Below are positions 1 to 7,870 of a stretch of DNA of 9,812 nt, piece after piece. The DNA comes from an uncultured Verrucomicrobiota bacterium. GTDB taxonomy: Bacteria > Verrucomicrobiota > Verrucomicrobiae > Opitutales > Opitutaceae. The notes beneath the pieces are model-generated. The model was not told the DNA's origin and made no database searches. It worked only from the letters and a program-made list of their open reading frames with translations. The stretch covers positions 1 to 9,812 of the forward strand of contig CAMLNJ010000068.1 in the NCBI GenBank assembly GCA_946481225.1, written 5' to 3'. A program made the translations under genes and the position numbers. Each line of letters begins with the position of its first letter. The first letter of the stretch is position 1.

Positions 1-1078
1 TGTGGCGGGTCTCGCCAAAGAGGGCGACGTGGCGCAGGCGCGGCGCGATCCGGCGGACGAAGGCGGCGATGTCGCCGCCCTTGGACTTGCCGCCGGCGAT
101 GAGGAGGACGGGCTGCTGGAAACGGGCGAGCGCGGCCTCGGCGGCGTGAAAGTTGGTGGCTTTCGAGTCGTTCCACCACGTGGCGCCGACGAAGTCCCCC
201 ACCCTTTCGAGCCGGTGGCGGGCGGGGGCGAAAGTGCGGGCGGCGGAATAGAGGATGCTCTCGCGCAGGCCGGCGGCGCGCCACCAGGCGGAAACCAGGA
301 GGAAGTTTTCGCGCTGCGGATAGTCGGCGAAGAGCGTGCCTTGCAGAAGGATGTCGCCGGGCTCGCCCTCGGTGGGGACGCAGGCCTCATCGGGGAGGGT
401 CTGGCCGAAATGCTCGGCGAAGTGGCGAACGCTGGTGCCGACGTGGACGTGGCCGCCGATGCAACGTTCGAGCAGGCGCCACTTGGCCAGGAAGTAGGCC
501 TCCATGGTGCCGTGGCGCTCGAGGTGGTCCTCGGCGAAGTTGGTCCAAATGACGCTATCGGCGCGGAAGTGGCGGAAGGTCTCGGCCTGGAAAGAGCTGA
601 CTTCGCAAACCGCGACGGAATCGGGTCCCCCGCCGGAGCGGTCGACGACGAGTTGCGAGAGCGGGAAGCCGATATTTCCGGTGGCGGTGGCGTCGCGACC
701 GGCGGCGGAGAGCGCGTGGGTGAGAAACTCGGTGGTGGTGGTCTTGCCGTTGGTGCCGGTGACGGCGATGAGCGAGCCGCGCCAGAAGAGGGCCGCGAAA
801 TCGAGCTCGCCGAGGCAAAGCACGCCGCAGGTGCGGGCGAGGGAGAGCCACGGGTGGGTCGGGGCGAAGCCGGGCGAGAAGAGGACGAGCGCGTGTTTCT
901 CCGCGTCGCCGGCGGTAAAGGTGGCGCGCGAGCCGTCGGCGCCGGTGGCGTCGTAGACCAGCACCTGGGCTCCGAGCTCGCGCACGAGACCCGACAGCGC
1001 GCGACCGCTCACGCCGGCGCCGAGGATGGCGACAGGGCGGGCGAGCAGAGGGCGGATGAAGTCGGGCGGACGGAGCAC
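1..1078 (-). CDS. murD: UDP-N-acetylmuramoyl-L-alanine--D-glutamate ligase MurD, C-terminus cut off by window edge
   Basis: MurD is the cytoplasmic ATP-dependent ligase that adds D-glutamate to UDP-MurNAc-L-Ala. Reading the minus strand by hand gives an uninterrupted frame with the family's landmarks: a Rossmann-like N-terminus VAILGAGVSG (residues 16-25), the ATP loop GTNGKTT (108-114), EVSSFQAE, and NFAEDHLERHGTMEAYFLAK ending at Lys199, the position of the carbamylated lysine in the family. Further on come TWWNDSKATN and a C-terminal-domain stretch PVLLIAGGKSKGGD. About 359 codons are present; MurD is usually near 450, so roughly 90 residues lie outside the window. There is no ATG in this frame near the expected start. 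GTG at 1076-1078 gives a normal-length N-terminus but has no clear Shine-Dalgarno. The frame stays open upstream to the mraY stop, so an earlier non-ATG start cannot be excluded. Identity is secure; the start is moderate. Confidence 0.95.
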   Translation of the reverse strand, partial: MLRPPDFIRPLLARPVAILGAGVSGRALSGLVRELGAQVLVYDATGADGSRATFTAGDAEKHALVLFSPGFAPTHPWLSLARTCGVLCLGELDFAALFWRGSLIAVTGTNGKTTTTEFLTHALSAAGRDATATGNIGFPLSQLVVDRSGGGPDSVAVCEVSSFQAETFRHFRADSVIWTNFAEDHLERHGTMEAYFLAKWRLLERCIGGHVHVGTSVRHFAEHFGQTLPDEACVPTEGEPGDILLQGTLFADYPQRENFLLVSAWWRAAGLRESILYSAARTFAPARHRLERVGDFVGATWWNDSKATNFHAAEAALARFQQPVLLIAGGKSKGGDIAAFVRRIAPRLRHVALFGETRH

Positions 1079-1090
1079 GGGGAAATTTTT

Positions 1091-1225
1091 GTCGAAGGTC
1101 GAAAAGTCTAAGGTCTCAAGGTCGAGCGCGGCGCGGCCGGGACCGCGCAGTAGGAAGGGTTCTGATGATAGGTGTGAGCGGAGCGAGCGGTGGTGACCTG
1201 TGACTTGAGACTTTTGACTTTCGAC
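1091..1225. repeat. Intergenic element with inverted arms of about 7-base repeat units
   Basis: Between mraY and murD, two arms surround a GC-rich centre. On the plus strand the right arm (1192-1225) is five successive units with the pattern NNNGACT or a one-base variant, in exact 7-base register. The left arm (1091-1126) is units beginning GTC (GTCGAAG, GTCGAAAA, GTCTAAG, GTCTCAAG, GTCGAG), spaced 7 or 8 bases. The arms are imperfect reverse complements, both matching the core CTTGAGAC-TT-GACTTT-CGAC, so the transcript could form a long imperfect stem. The centre includes a second hairpin with arms GCGCGG and CCGCGC. It resembles short tandemly repeated intergenic families, but I cannot tell whether it is dispersed in this genome. 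It has no T-run, so it is not a typical terminator. It could be a processing, stability or attenuation structure, or a small mobile repeat. Confidence 0.7.
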
Positions 1226-1243
1226 GGTTTGAACAGCGAAGCG

Positions 1244-2371
1244 TCAGCGGAGCTTGAGGGTGGCGAGGCCGGCGAGGGCGCACATGAGCGAGATGACCCA
1301 GAAGCGGAGGACGACCTTGGTCTCGGGCCAGCCGAGTTTCTGGAAATGATGGTGGATCGGCGCCATTTTGAAAAAGCGCCTGCCCTCGCCGGTCGGGCTG
1401 CGGCGCTTGGTGTATTTGAAATAGCCTACCTGGATCATCACCGAGAGCGCCTCGACGACGAAGACGCCGCCGACGAGCACGAGGGTGAAGGGCTGCTGCA
1501 CCATGAAGGCGATCACGCCGATGAGACCGCCGAGCGCGAGCGAACCGGTGTCGCCCATGAAGACCTCGGCCGGATGCGAGTTATACCAGAGGAAGGCCAT
1601 GCCGGCGCCGACGAGGGCGGCGCAAACGACGGCGAGTTCGCCCGTGCCGGGAACGAAGGAGATCAACAAATACTTCGCGATGATCGAATTGCCGGCCGAA
1701 TAGGCCATGATGCCGTAGACGAGCGCGACTGTGATGGTGCAACCGATGGCGAGGCCGTCGAGTCCGTCGGTGAGGTTGATCGCGTTGGAGAAGCCGACGA
1801 TCCAAAAGAACATCATCACGAACAGCGCGACGAGGCCGGCGACGCCGGTGAAGAGGAAGATCGGCTCCTTCAGGAAGGGCAGCCAAAGCTCGCGGATCTT
1901 GTCGGAGCTCGTCGGATGGAAGACCAGGGCGACGAGGGCGACGATCGTGACAAGCGTCTGCCACATCATCTTTTCCTTGGAGCTGATGCCGTCCTTGTTT
2001 TTCCGCACGGCCTTCAGGAAGTCGTCGCGGAAGCCGACGGCGGTGAGCGCGGCGTAGACGAAGAGCGCGGTGAAAACCCAGACGTTCGGCTCGGCCCAGA
2101 GGACGGAGCTGACGAAGACCGCGAAAAAGACGAGCAGGCCGCCCATGGTCGGCGTGTTCTTCTTGTCGAAGCGCGTGGCGAGATCGCCGGTGCGGGAGTC
2201 GTCGTAGTGCTGGCCGAACTTGAGCCGGCGCAGGTGGGCGATGAGCCAAGGGCCGATGACGAAGCCGATCACGGTCGCGGTCAGCGCGCCGAGGAGCGCG
2301 CGGAACGTGAGGTAACGCAGGAGGCGGAGGGGGCCCCAGAGGTGTTCGTAATCGGCGAGGAAGGAGAGCAC
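1244..2371 (-). CDS. mraY: Phospho-N-acetylmuramoyl-pentapeptide transferase MraY
   Basis: MraY is the integral membrane enzyme that moves phospho-MurNAc-pentapeptide from UDP onto undecaprenyl phosphate, making lipid I on the inner face of the membrane. The 375-residue product is close to the usual 360. It has many hydrophobic segments and the family's polar motifs: KKNTPTMGG (70-78), the aspartate pair in GFRDDFLK (D116, D117), NAINLTDGLDGLA (196-208), FMGDTGSLALGG with D274, and the histidine cluster MAPIHHHF (H340-H342), followed by the usual FWVI segment. The start is GTG, not ATG, 18 bases after the murF stop, with no strong Shine-Dalgarno; MLSFLADYEHLWGPLRLLRYLTF is a typical MraY N-terminus. 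It is the last gene before the repeat element that precedes murD. Nothing is missing or broken. Confidence 0.98.
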   Translation of the reverse strand: MLSFLADYEHLWGPLRLLRYLTFRALLGALTATVIGFVIGPWLIAHLRRLKFGQHYDDSRTGDLATRFDKKNTPTMGGLLVFFAVFVSSVLWAEPNVWVFTALFVYAALTAVGFRDDFLKAVRKNKDGISSKEKMMWQTLVTIVALVALVFHPTSSDKIRELWLPFLKEPIFLFTGVAGLVALFVMMFFWIVGFSNAINLTDGLDGLAIGCTITVALVYGIMAYSAGNSIIAKYLLISFVPGTGELAVVCAALVGAGMAFLWYNSHPAEVFMGDTGSLALGGLIGVIAFMVQQPFTLVLVGGVFVVEALSVMIQVGYFKYTKRRSPTGEGRRFFKMAPIHHHFQKLGWPETKVVLRFWVISLMCALAGLATLKLR

Positions 2372-2389
2372 GGGCGAAAATCCGAAGCG

Positions 2390-3775
2390 CTAGAGCGCGG
2401 TGCCGGGCGTGTCGGCCACGGCGACATTGGGCAACAAGAGGGATTCGAGCTGGAACCGGCGGGAGCCTTTGATGAAGACGGACCCGGAGTGGGATTCCAT
2501 CCGCGCACGAAGCACACCGAGATTGTCGGCGGCTTCGACGGAACGGCGAAACGCGGCTTTGACGACGGCGCGGGCGAGCTCGGCGTCGGCCAGGACGAGC
2601 GCCTTGTCGATGGGACGGAGAAGAAGGTTCAAGGATTCGCCCAGGCGCTGGTGGTATTCGAGCGCGGCTCCGCCGAGCTCCTCCATGCCGCCGATGAGGA
2701 AGAGGCGCGGCTGATCCTCCGGGGCCATCGACACGAAGGCGTCGAGGGCGTCGAGCATAGAGGCAGGGTTGGCGTTGTAGCAATCGACGTAGACCCAGCG
2801 ACCGGCGTGGTCCTGGACCTGCTCGCCGCGAAGGGCGGCGGGTTGCCAGTTGTAAAGACGACGCTGGGCCTCCTCGGGAGTGACGCCGAGCCAGAGCGCG
2901 GTGGTGAGGGCGAGCGCGGCGTTGTGAGCCATGCCCTCGGAAACGCGACGGCAGACGAAGGTCAACTCGACGGGTTTGCGAGAGCCGGTGATGTTCGGCG
3001 CGATCACGATCCGGGTCTCGGAGCCGGAGTTGGTGATCACCGGAGCGGAGACGATGCCCGGGGACGGGAAGGTGCGGAACTCGTGATAATTCAGGCAGCC
3101 GACGCCAAACACGCGGAGGCCGCCGGCGGGGACGGCGGCGGGCAGCAGGGCCTTTTCGCGGGCGACCTCAGCCAAGGAACCGAGCGTGGCGAGGTGGGCG
3201 GGGCCGATGAGCGTGACGACGGCGTGGTTGGGGCGAATCATGCCGGCGAGCACGGACATCTCGCCCTTCCCTCCGATGCCCGCCTCGACGACGGCGAACT
3301 TGTGGGCGGTGGGATCGAGCCGGGTGAGCGTGAGCGGCACGCCCAGGTGGTTGTTGAGATTGCCGGAGGTCGCCAGAACATCGCCGGGCGAGGAGGAAAG
3401 CAGGAGGGCGAGCAGTTCCTTGGTCGAGGTCTTGCCCGCGCTGCCGGTGACGCCGATCACCTGCCCGGGGAACGCCTGGCGGTGCGCGGCGGCGATGGCC
3501 TGAAATGCGGCGAGGGGCGAGTCGACCACGAGCTGCGGCAGATCCACATCCGGGCTCGGGGTCGAGACGAGCGCGGCCGAGGCGCCGGCGGCCTGCGCGG
3601 CGGCGAGGTAGGCGTGGCCGTCGCGACGGGCGGTCTTGAGCGCGACGAAGCAATCGCCGGGGGCGAGATGGCGCGTGTCGACGGAGAAGCCGGTGACGGG
3701 ATGATCGGCGGACGGGGTTCGGGTCCAGTTTCCTCCGGAGACGGAGGCGAGAAACCTTGGGGAGAATACGGGCAT
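2390..3775 (-). CDS. murF: UDP-N-acetylmuramoyl-tripeptide--D-alanyl-D-alanine ligase MurF
   Basis: MurF adds the D-Ala-D-Ala dipeptide to the UDP-MurNAc-tripeptide in the cytoplasm, giving the pentapeptide used by MraY. From the start at 3775 the protein is 461 residues, normal for the family. Visible signatures are the ATP loop GSAGKTS (111-117) followed by TKE, GNLNNHLGVPLTL (138-150), EAGIGGKGEM (164-173), GPAHLATLGS (191-200) with the nearby EK pair, DCYNANPASM (331-340), and GGMEELG (362-368) with a later histidine. I chose the ATG at 3773-3775 because it overlaps the murE stop as TGATG and gives a typical N-terminus. A start further upstream at 3922 would add 49 Arg/Pro/His-rich residues that are just murE read in another frame. 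No separate Shine-Dalgarno is evident, so translation is probably coupled to murE. Confidence 0.97.
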   Translation of the reverse strand: MPVFSPRFLASVSGGNWTRTPSADHPVTGFSVDTRHLAPGDCFVALKTARRDGHAYLAAAQAAGASAALVSTPSPDVDLPQLVVDSPLAAFQAIAAAHRQAFPGQVIGVTGSAGKTSTKELLALLLSSSPGDVLATSGNLNNHLGVPLTLTRLDPTAHKFAVVEAGIGGKGEMSVLAGMIRPNHAVVTLIGPAHLATLGSLAEVAREKALLPAAVPAGGLRVFGVGCLNYHEFRTFPSPGIVSAPVITNSGSETRIVIAPNITGSRKPVELTFVCRRVSEGMAHNAALALTTALWLGVTPEEAQRRLYNWQPAALRGEQVQDHAGRWVYVDCYNANPASMLDALDAFVSMAPEDQPRLFLIGGMEELGGAALEYHQRLGESLNLLLRPIDKALVLADAELARAVVKAAFRRSVEAADNLGVLRARMESHSGSVFIKGSRRFQLESLLLPNVAVADTPGTAL

Positions 3776-5469
3776 CAGGCGGGGGGGTTGGGGCGCAGGC
3801 GCTTGAGGTTGATCAGTTCGCGCACGACCTGGCGGTCGTCGAAAGGAGTGATGGTGTCGGCGAATTCCTGGTAGGTCTCGTGGCCCTTGCCGGCGACGAG
3901 GAGGCAGTCGCCGGGTTTGCAAAGGTCGAGGGCGAGGCTGAGCGCGCGGCGACGGTCCTCGATCCAGGTGAACTTTTCCGGGCGGGTGACGCCGGCGCGC
4001 ATGTCGTCGAAGATGGCGGCGACCGTTTCGCCGCGGGGGTTGTCGGCGGTGGCGAGGGCGATGTCGGCGCCCTCCTCTACCGCGTGAACCATGAGCGGAC
4101 GCTTGGTGCGGTCGCGATTGCCGCCGCAGCCGAAGACGCAGATGACCCGGCCGGGCGTGATGGCGCGGAGCATGCCGAGGGCGTTGCGCAGGGCGTCGTC
4201 GGTGTGGGCGTAGTCGACGAGGACGTTGAAGGGCTGGCCTTCCTCGATGCGCTCCATGCGGCCGGGCACGCCGCCGAAGACGGCGAGGCGGGCGAGGAAA
4301 GCGTGGGGATTGCGGCCGAGGCCGTAGGCGGTGGCGGCGGCGGCGAGGACGTTGGCGACGTTGTAGCGGCCGAGCAGCGGCGAACGCACGCGGGCTCGGC
4401 CCTCGGGCCAGACAAGCGTGAAGGTGGTTTCCTTGAAGCCGAGCTCGACATCCTCGGCGCGAACCTGGGCCTCCGCCGATTCGCCGTAGGCGATGACGCG
4501 CGAGGCGCCGGCGGGAACCATACCGATGAGGCGGCGGCCGTGCTCGTCGTCGTGGTTGATCACGCAGACCGGCGGCACGCGGCCGACCTCACCGGTGAAG
4601 AGACGAGCCTTCACCTGGAAGTAGGACTCAAGGGTGCCATGGTAATCGAGGTGGTCCTGGGTGAGGTTGGTGAAGACGGCGGCGGCGAACTCCATGCCGA
4701 GCACGCGGCGCTGGTCGATGCCGTGGGAGCTGACCTCCATGGCGGCCTCGCGGCAGCCGGCGTCGCGCATCTGGGCGAGCATGCCGAAGATGTCGGGCGC
4801 CTCGGGCGTGGTCTTGAACGAGGGAACGGTGCGGGCGCCGAGATCGTAGCTGATCGTGCCGAGCAGGCCCACGCGCGGGCCGTCCTCGAGGAAGTGTTTG
4901 ATTAGATGGGTGACGGTCGTCTTGCCGTTGGTGCCGGTGACGCCGACCACCCGCATGTCGTGATCGGGGGCGCGGTGGACGCGACGGGCGGCCCGCGCGA
5001 GCGCGGCGCGGGGATCGGCGACCTGGATGAAGGTTACCTTCGCCGGCGCGGCGGCGGGAGCGGCGTTGGAGACGATGGCGACGGCGCCGCGGCTCAACGC
5101 TTCGGCGACATGCGTGGAGCCGTCGGTGCGCAGACCGGGCAACGCGAAGAACACGTTGCCGGGCACGACGCGACGGCTGTCCATCACGATGCCCGCGGCC
5201 GGCCGGTCGAGCGGGCCTCGCGAGGCGAGGATCTCGCCGTCGGCAAACAGATCGGAAAGCGACGGGGCCATTTGGAGAGCGCGTTGAGAAGGTGAGAACG
5301 GAGCGGAGGAGCCGGGGTTCCCCGGGGACGGACGGGAGGGCGGTGTCCGGCGTCGGCCGGAGGCGGGAGCGGGCTCGGGAACGGAGGCGAGCGACGCCTC
5401 GAGATCGTTGATCGCGGAAGCGGCGAACGCGCGAACGAGGGAGTAATCCTGGACGAGGTAGCCGATCAT
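3775..5469 (-). CDS. murE: UDP-N-acetylmuramoyl-tripeptide synthetase MurE (meso-diaminopimelate type), with N-terminal extension
   Basis: MurE adds the third stem residue to UDP-MurNAc-L-Ala-D-Glu. In the 564-residue frame the ATP loop GTNGKTT lies at 179-185, followed by TTPEAPD (220-226), EVSSHGIDQRR (245-255), TNLTQDHLDYHGT (267-279) and YFQVKARLF with the presumed carbamylated Lys287. VDYAHTDDALRNAL (418-431) and GKGHETYQE (527-535) come later. ADNPRGE carries DNPR (476-479), the motif family knowledge links to meso-diaminopimelate. Two starts compete. ATG at 5469 overlaps the ftsI stop as ATGA and has GGAGG six bases upstream. ATG at 5271 gives a conventional 498-residue MurE but has no Shine-Dalgarno. 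I favour 5469, which adds about 66 residues: a helix-like stretch (1-30) and a Pro/Ser/Arg-rich linker (31-66). Identity is secure, the start less so. Confidence 0.96.
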   Translation of the reverse strand: MIGYLVQDYSLVRAFAASAINDLEASLASVPEPAPASGRRRTPPSRPSPGNPGSSAPFSPSQRALQMAPSLSDLFADGEILASRGPLDRPAAGIVMDSRRVVPGNVFFALPGLRTDGSTHVAEALSRGAVAIVSNAAPAAAPAKVTFIQVADPRAALARAARRVHRAPDHDMRVVGVTGTNGKTTVTHLIKHFLEDGPRVGLLGTISYDLGARTVPSFKTTPEAPDIFGMLAQMRDAGCREAAMEVSSHGIDQRRVLGMEFAAAVFTNLTQDHLDYHGTLESYFQVKARLFTGEVGRVPPVCVINHDDEHGRRLIGMVPAGASRVIAYGESAEAQVRAEDVELGFKETTFTLVWPEGRARVRSPLLGRYNVANVLAAAATAYGLGRNPHAFLARLAVFGGVPGRMERIEEGQPFNVLVDYAHTDDALRNALGMLRAITPGRVICVFGCGGNRDRTKRPLMVHAVEEGADIALATADNPRGETVAAIFDDMRAGVTRPEKFTWIEDRRRALSLALDLCKPGDCLLVAGKGHETYQEFADTITPFDDRQVVRELINLKRLRPNPPA

Positions 5470-7343
5470 CGGGCGCCTCCATTCGCGCCGGACTGGGCGA
5501 CAAGCGTGGAGGGCACGGCCGTCGCGACGGGCTTGATGTCGAGATACTGGATGAGTTGCTCGGCGATCTTCTTGAAACTGGGCGCCGCGACGACCGAGCC
5601 GTAGGCGGTGCCGCCACCGGGCGGGTGGCCGTCGTCGACGATCACGGTGATGACGACGCGCGGGCGGCTGGCGGGGAAAAAGCCGGCGAAGGAGCCGATG
5701 TGGTTTCGCTCGGAGTAGCGGCCGTTGATGAGTTTTTGAGCGGTGCCGGTCTTGCCCGCGACCTCATAGCCGGGGATGGCGGCGCCCTTCGCGGTGCCGT
5801 CGGGCGACGCGACTTTCTGAAGCATGCGCGCCATGGTCTCGGCGGTGGGCGGGGCGATGACGGTGCGGCGGACGGCGGGCTTGAACGTGTAGACCGGCTC
5901 GCCGGCGGTGTCGCGCACCTGATAGATGACCTGCGGACGCAGGAGATTTCCCCCGCTCGCGATGGCGCCCATCCCGTAGTGGATCTGGAGGGGCGTGGCG
6001 GCGATCGAGTAGCCGGCCGGAATGCGCGTGATATCGATACCGGACCACTTGGAGGGATCGGCGAGGAGCCCGGGCTCCTCGCGGCCGAGCGGAAAGCCCG
6101 AGCGCTCGCCGAAGCCATAGGCGCGGGCGTAGTCGTAGAGTTTCCGATCACCGAGCAGCATGCCGACCTGCGCCGTGCCCACGTTGCTGGAATGGCTGAT
6201 CACCTCCGCGAGCGTGAGCGGATGGTCGTAGCGGTGGTCGTCGCGCATGAAGCGGCGCGGCTTCCCGTTGTAGAGGATGCTGTCGATCGTGCAGTTGAAG
6301 CTGGTCGCGGGGGTGACGAGGCCCTCGTTGAGCGCGCCGGAGGTGGCGACGATCTTGAAGGTCGAGCCGGGCTCGAGGAGATCGGTCGCGGCGATGTTGC
6401 GCTGCTTCTCGAGCGGCGTGGTGGAGAACTGGTTGAGATCGTAGCTCGGGTAGTTCGCGAGGCCGAGGAGGAAGCCGCTATGGGCATCGCTGACGATGAT
6501 GGTGGCCTTTTCGGGACGGAACTTTCCGACCAAGGCGTCGAGCTCCTGCTCGACGATGTGCTGCACGGCGGTGTCGATCGAAAGGATCACGCTCCAACCA
6601 TCGGAGGCGGGGACCTCGCGCTCGCGAAACTCGGCGCGCTCGACGCGCTTGCCGTCGCGCTCGATCTCGCGCCAGCCGACGATGCCGCGGAGGTAGGTGT
6701 CGGCGAAGGCTTCGACGCCGCCGGAGGGAACGTCCTCTTTGTTGACGAAGCCGATGACGTGAGCCGCGAGCGACTTGTGCGGATAAACGCGGCGGTAACG
6801 GCGCTCGAAGGTAAGGCCGGTGATCTTGAGCGCGGCGATGCGGGCAAACTGCTCCTCGGTGACGCCCTCGCGCAACTTGACGAAGCGCACCCGCGCACGA
6901 CCGTCGACGGCCTCGTCGCGGGTGTCCTGCTCGACGGGGATATCTTTCCAGGCGGGCGCGAAAAAGGCCTCGATGTCCGAGGGGCTCGCGCCAAGCAGGC
7001 CGGCGAGCCGCCCGCGCAGCTCGCGCTGATCGGCCTCGAAGCGCGCGCGGCGCCCGGGCAGTTTCAGCGCCTCGATCTTCTCAGGCACCGCCCAAGGGTC
7101 GATCGCGAGCGTGATGTCGGTCTGGCTGGTCGCGAGCAAATCGCCGCGGGCGTCGAGGATGTCGCCGCGGCGGGCGGACTCGACGACGACGCGACGGCGG
7201 GTGTCCTGGATCTGGGCCAGGTAGTGCTCGCGCTCGACGACATGAATCTGGACGAGGCGGTGGGCGACGACGCCAAAGCACGCGACGACAACGCCGGATA
7301 CGAGGTAGAGGCGGATGTTGTGGGCGAATCCGCGGGCGGTCAT
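5466..7343 (-). CDS. ftsI: Septal peptidoglycan transpeptidase FtsI (penicillin-binding protein 2/3 class)
   Basis: FtsI is the class B penicillin-binding protein that cross-links septal peptidoglycan together with FtsW. The 625-residue product has one N-terminal membrane segment (about 11-30), with the rest outside the inner membrane. The PBP dimerisation region starts near ARRGDILDARGDLLATS (57-73). The transpeptidase signatures are all present: STFK with the acyl-enzyme Ser327 and Lys330, SSN at 385-387, and KTGT at 531-534. No C-terminal PASTA repeats are seen; the tail after about 600 is Ala/Val/Ser-rich and short. It begins four bases after the ftsL stop. A GGAGGAGG sits 17 bases upstream, too far to be a standard site, so coupling to ftsL is likely. 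The stop overlaps the murE start as ATGA. ftsI is preferred over the elongation gene mrdA because of the dcw position between ftsL and murE. Confidence 0.96.
   Translation of the reverse strand: MTARGFAHNIRLYLVSGVVVACFGVVAHRLVQIHVVEREHYLAQIQDTRRRVVVESARRGDILDARGDLLATSQTDITLAIDPWAVPEKIEALKLPGRRARFEADQRELRGRLAGLLGASPSDIEAFFAPAWKDIPVEQDTRDEAVDGRARVRFVKLREGVTEEQFARIAALKITGLTFERRYRRVYPHKSLAAHVIGFVNKEDVPSGGVEAFADTYLRGIVGWREIERDGKRVERAEFREREVPASDGWSVILSIDTAVQHIVEQELDALVGKFRPEKATIIVSDAHSGFLLGLANYPSYDLNQFSTTPLEKQRNIAATDLLEPGSTFKIVATSGALNEGLVTPATSFNCTIDSILYNGKPRRFMRDDHRYDHPLTLAEVISHSSNVGTAQVGMLLGDRKLYDYARAYGFGERSGFPLGREEPGLLADPSKWSGIDITRIPAGYSIAATPLQIHYGMGAIASGGNLLRPQVIYQVRDTAGEPVYTFKPAVRRTVIAPPTAETMARMLQKVASPDGTAKGAAIPGYEVAGKTGTAQKLINGRYSERNHIGSFAGFFPASRPRVVITVIVDDGHPPGGGTAYGSVVAAPSFKKIAEQLIQYLDIKPVATAVPSTLVAQSGANGGAR
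5476..5480 (-). promoter_or_regulatory. Shine-Dalgarno GGAGG for the long form of murE
   Basis: GGAGG lies inside the end of ftsI, six bases before the ATG at 5469 that overlaps the ftsI stop. It is the best placed ribosome binding site I found in the window and is the main argument for the extended MurE over a start at 5271, where the preceding bases show no Shine-Dalgarno match. Confidence 0.6.
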
Positions 7344-7347
7344 CGGC

Positions 7348-7755
7348 TCAGCGCTGCGCGCCTCCTCCGAGGTTGAAGCGGACGGGGACGACGACGCGGC
7401 CGTTTTCGGCGGCGAAAATCTCGGCGTTTCGCTTGGCGGCGAGGCGCGTGGTGACGGACTGGTCCACGCGCACGAGGCGGGCCTCGACGGGCGGCACGAG
7501 GCCGAGGGCCAGGGCCTGGTTGCGGCGGGCGAGAGCGTCGGGCGACTGCTCGGCGGCGATGGCGCCGCCGGCCTCGGCGATCCTGCGCTCCGTCTCGACG
7601 ACGCGCTGCTCGAGCACGCGGGTGGTGTTGGCGGAGACGGAAATATCGTGGCGCAGGTCGACGATGGCGAAGCCGAGGCCGCCGCCGACGCCGAGCACGA
7701 CCAGCGCGGCGACGAGCAGCTGGGTGGCGAAAGCGCGGGGAGGACGGGTGTTCAT
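7348..7755 (-). CDS. ftsL: FtsL-like small division protein
   Basis: The 135-residue product has a short basic cytoplasmic start, one membrane helix (about 11-31, Leu/Val/Gly/Ala-rich) and a stretch rich in Val, Leu, Arg and Glu (about 34-70) with coiled-coil character. A variable tail follows. This is the layout of FtsL, the bitopic protein that forms a complex with FtsB and FtsQ and activates FtsWI at the septum. FtsL is too variable to be recognised by residues alone, so the call rests on topology, size and the classic position between rsmH and ftsI. The ATG at 7755 is the first in frame after a TAG 16 codons upstream; there is no clear Shine-Dalgarno. It precedes ftsI by four bases. It could alternatively be an unrelated membrane-anchored coiled-coil protein serving the same role. 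Confidence 0.8.
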   Translation of the reverse strand: MNTRPPRAFATQLLVAALVVLGVGGGLGFAIVDLRHDISVSANTTRVLEQRVVETERRIAEAGGAIAAEQSPDALARRNQALALGLVPPVEARLVRVDQSVTTRLAAKRNAEIFAAENGRVVVPVRFNLGGGAQR

Positions 7756-7870
7756 GGCGGGGAGCCCGGCGGGTAGGGCCGCGGGGGTTTCGGTGGACTA
7801 GTTGTGAGTAAGTTTGGGTCGAATACGCGTCGTCCCTCTATGGATACGACTGTGTGTAATCGGTGAATAA
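7756..7870. other. rsmH-ftsL intergenic spacer, AT-richer than its surroundings
   Basis: This 115-base gap is long compared with the packed genes that follow. The part next to the rsmH stop (about 7800-7870) is visibly poorer in GC than the coding DNA. It contains a weak imperfect hairpin (arms GTCGTCC and GGATACGAC around 7829-7850) and a near-match to a DnaA box (TTATTCACC on the minus strand, 7862-7870). I see no small gene. It may hold an internal promoter for ftsL onward, but no convincing -35/-10 pair is visible. Confidence 0.4.

Noticed and set aside
2..1111. 369-residue open frame on the plus strand at the left edge
   Set aside because: It is the antisense of murD, whose minus-strand reading shows the ATP loop and carbamylated-lysine region without interruption.
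1190..3874. 894-residue open frame on the plus strand opposite mraY, murF and the end of murE
   Set aside because: The translation is dominated by Glu, Gly, Ala and Asp with no domain, as expected when GC-rich genes with G/C third positions are read on the opposite strand. The minus-strand genes in the same place have full catalytic motifs.
3776..3922. Upstream start for murF at 3922
   Set aside because: The extra 49 residues are Arg/Pro/His-rich sequence from murE in another frame; the TGATG overlap start at 3775 gives a normal MurF.
5312..5325. CCGGGG-TT-CCCCGG hairpin inside the MurE extension
   Set aside because: A short GC palindrome without a T-run; such hairpins are common in GC-rich DNA and it is not a terminator.
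5556..7376. 606-residue open frame on the plus strand opposite ftsI
   Set aside because: Same antisense artefact: low-complexity acidic composition, no family features, and complete overlap with a clear FtsI.
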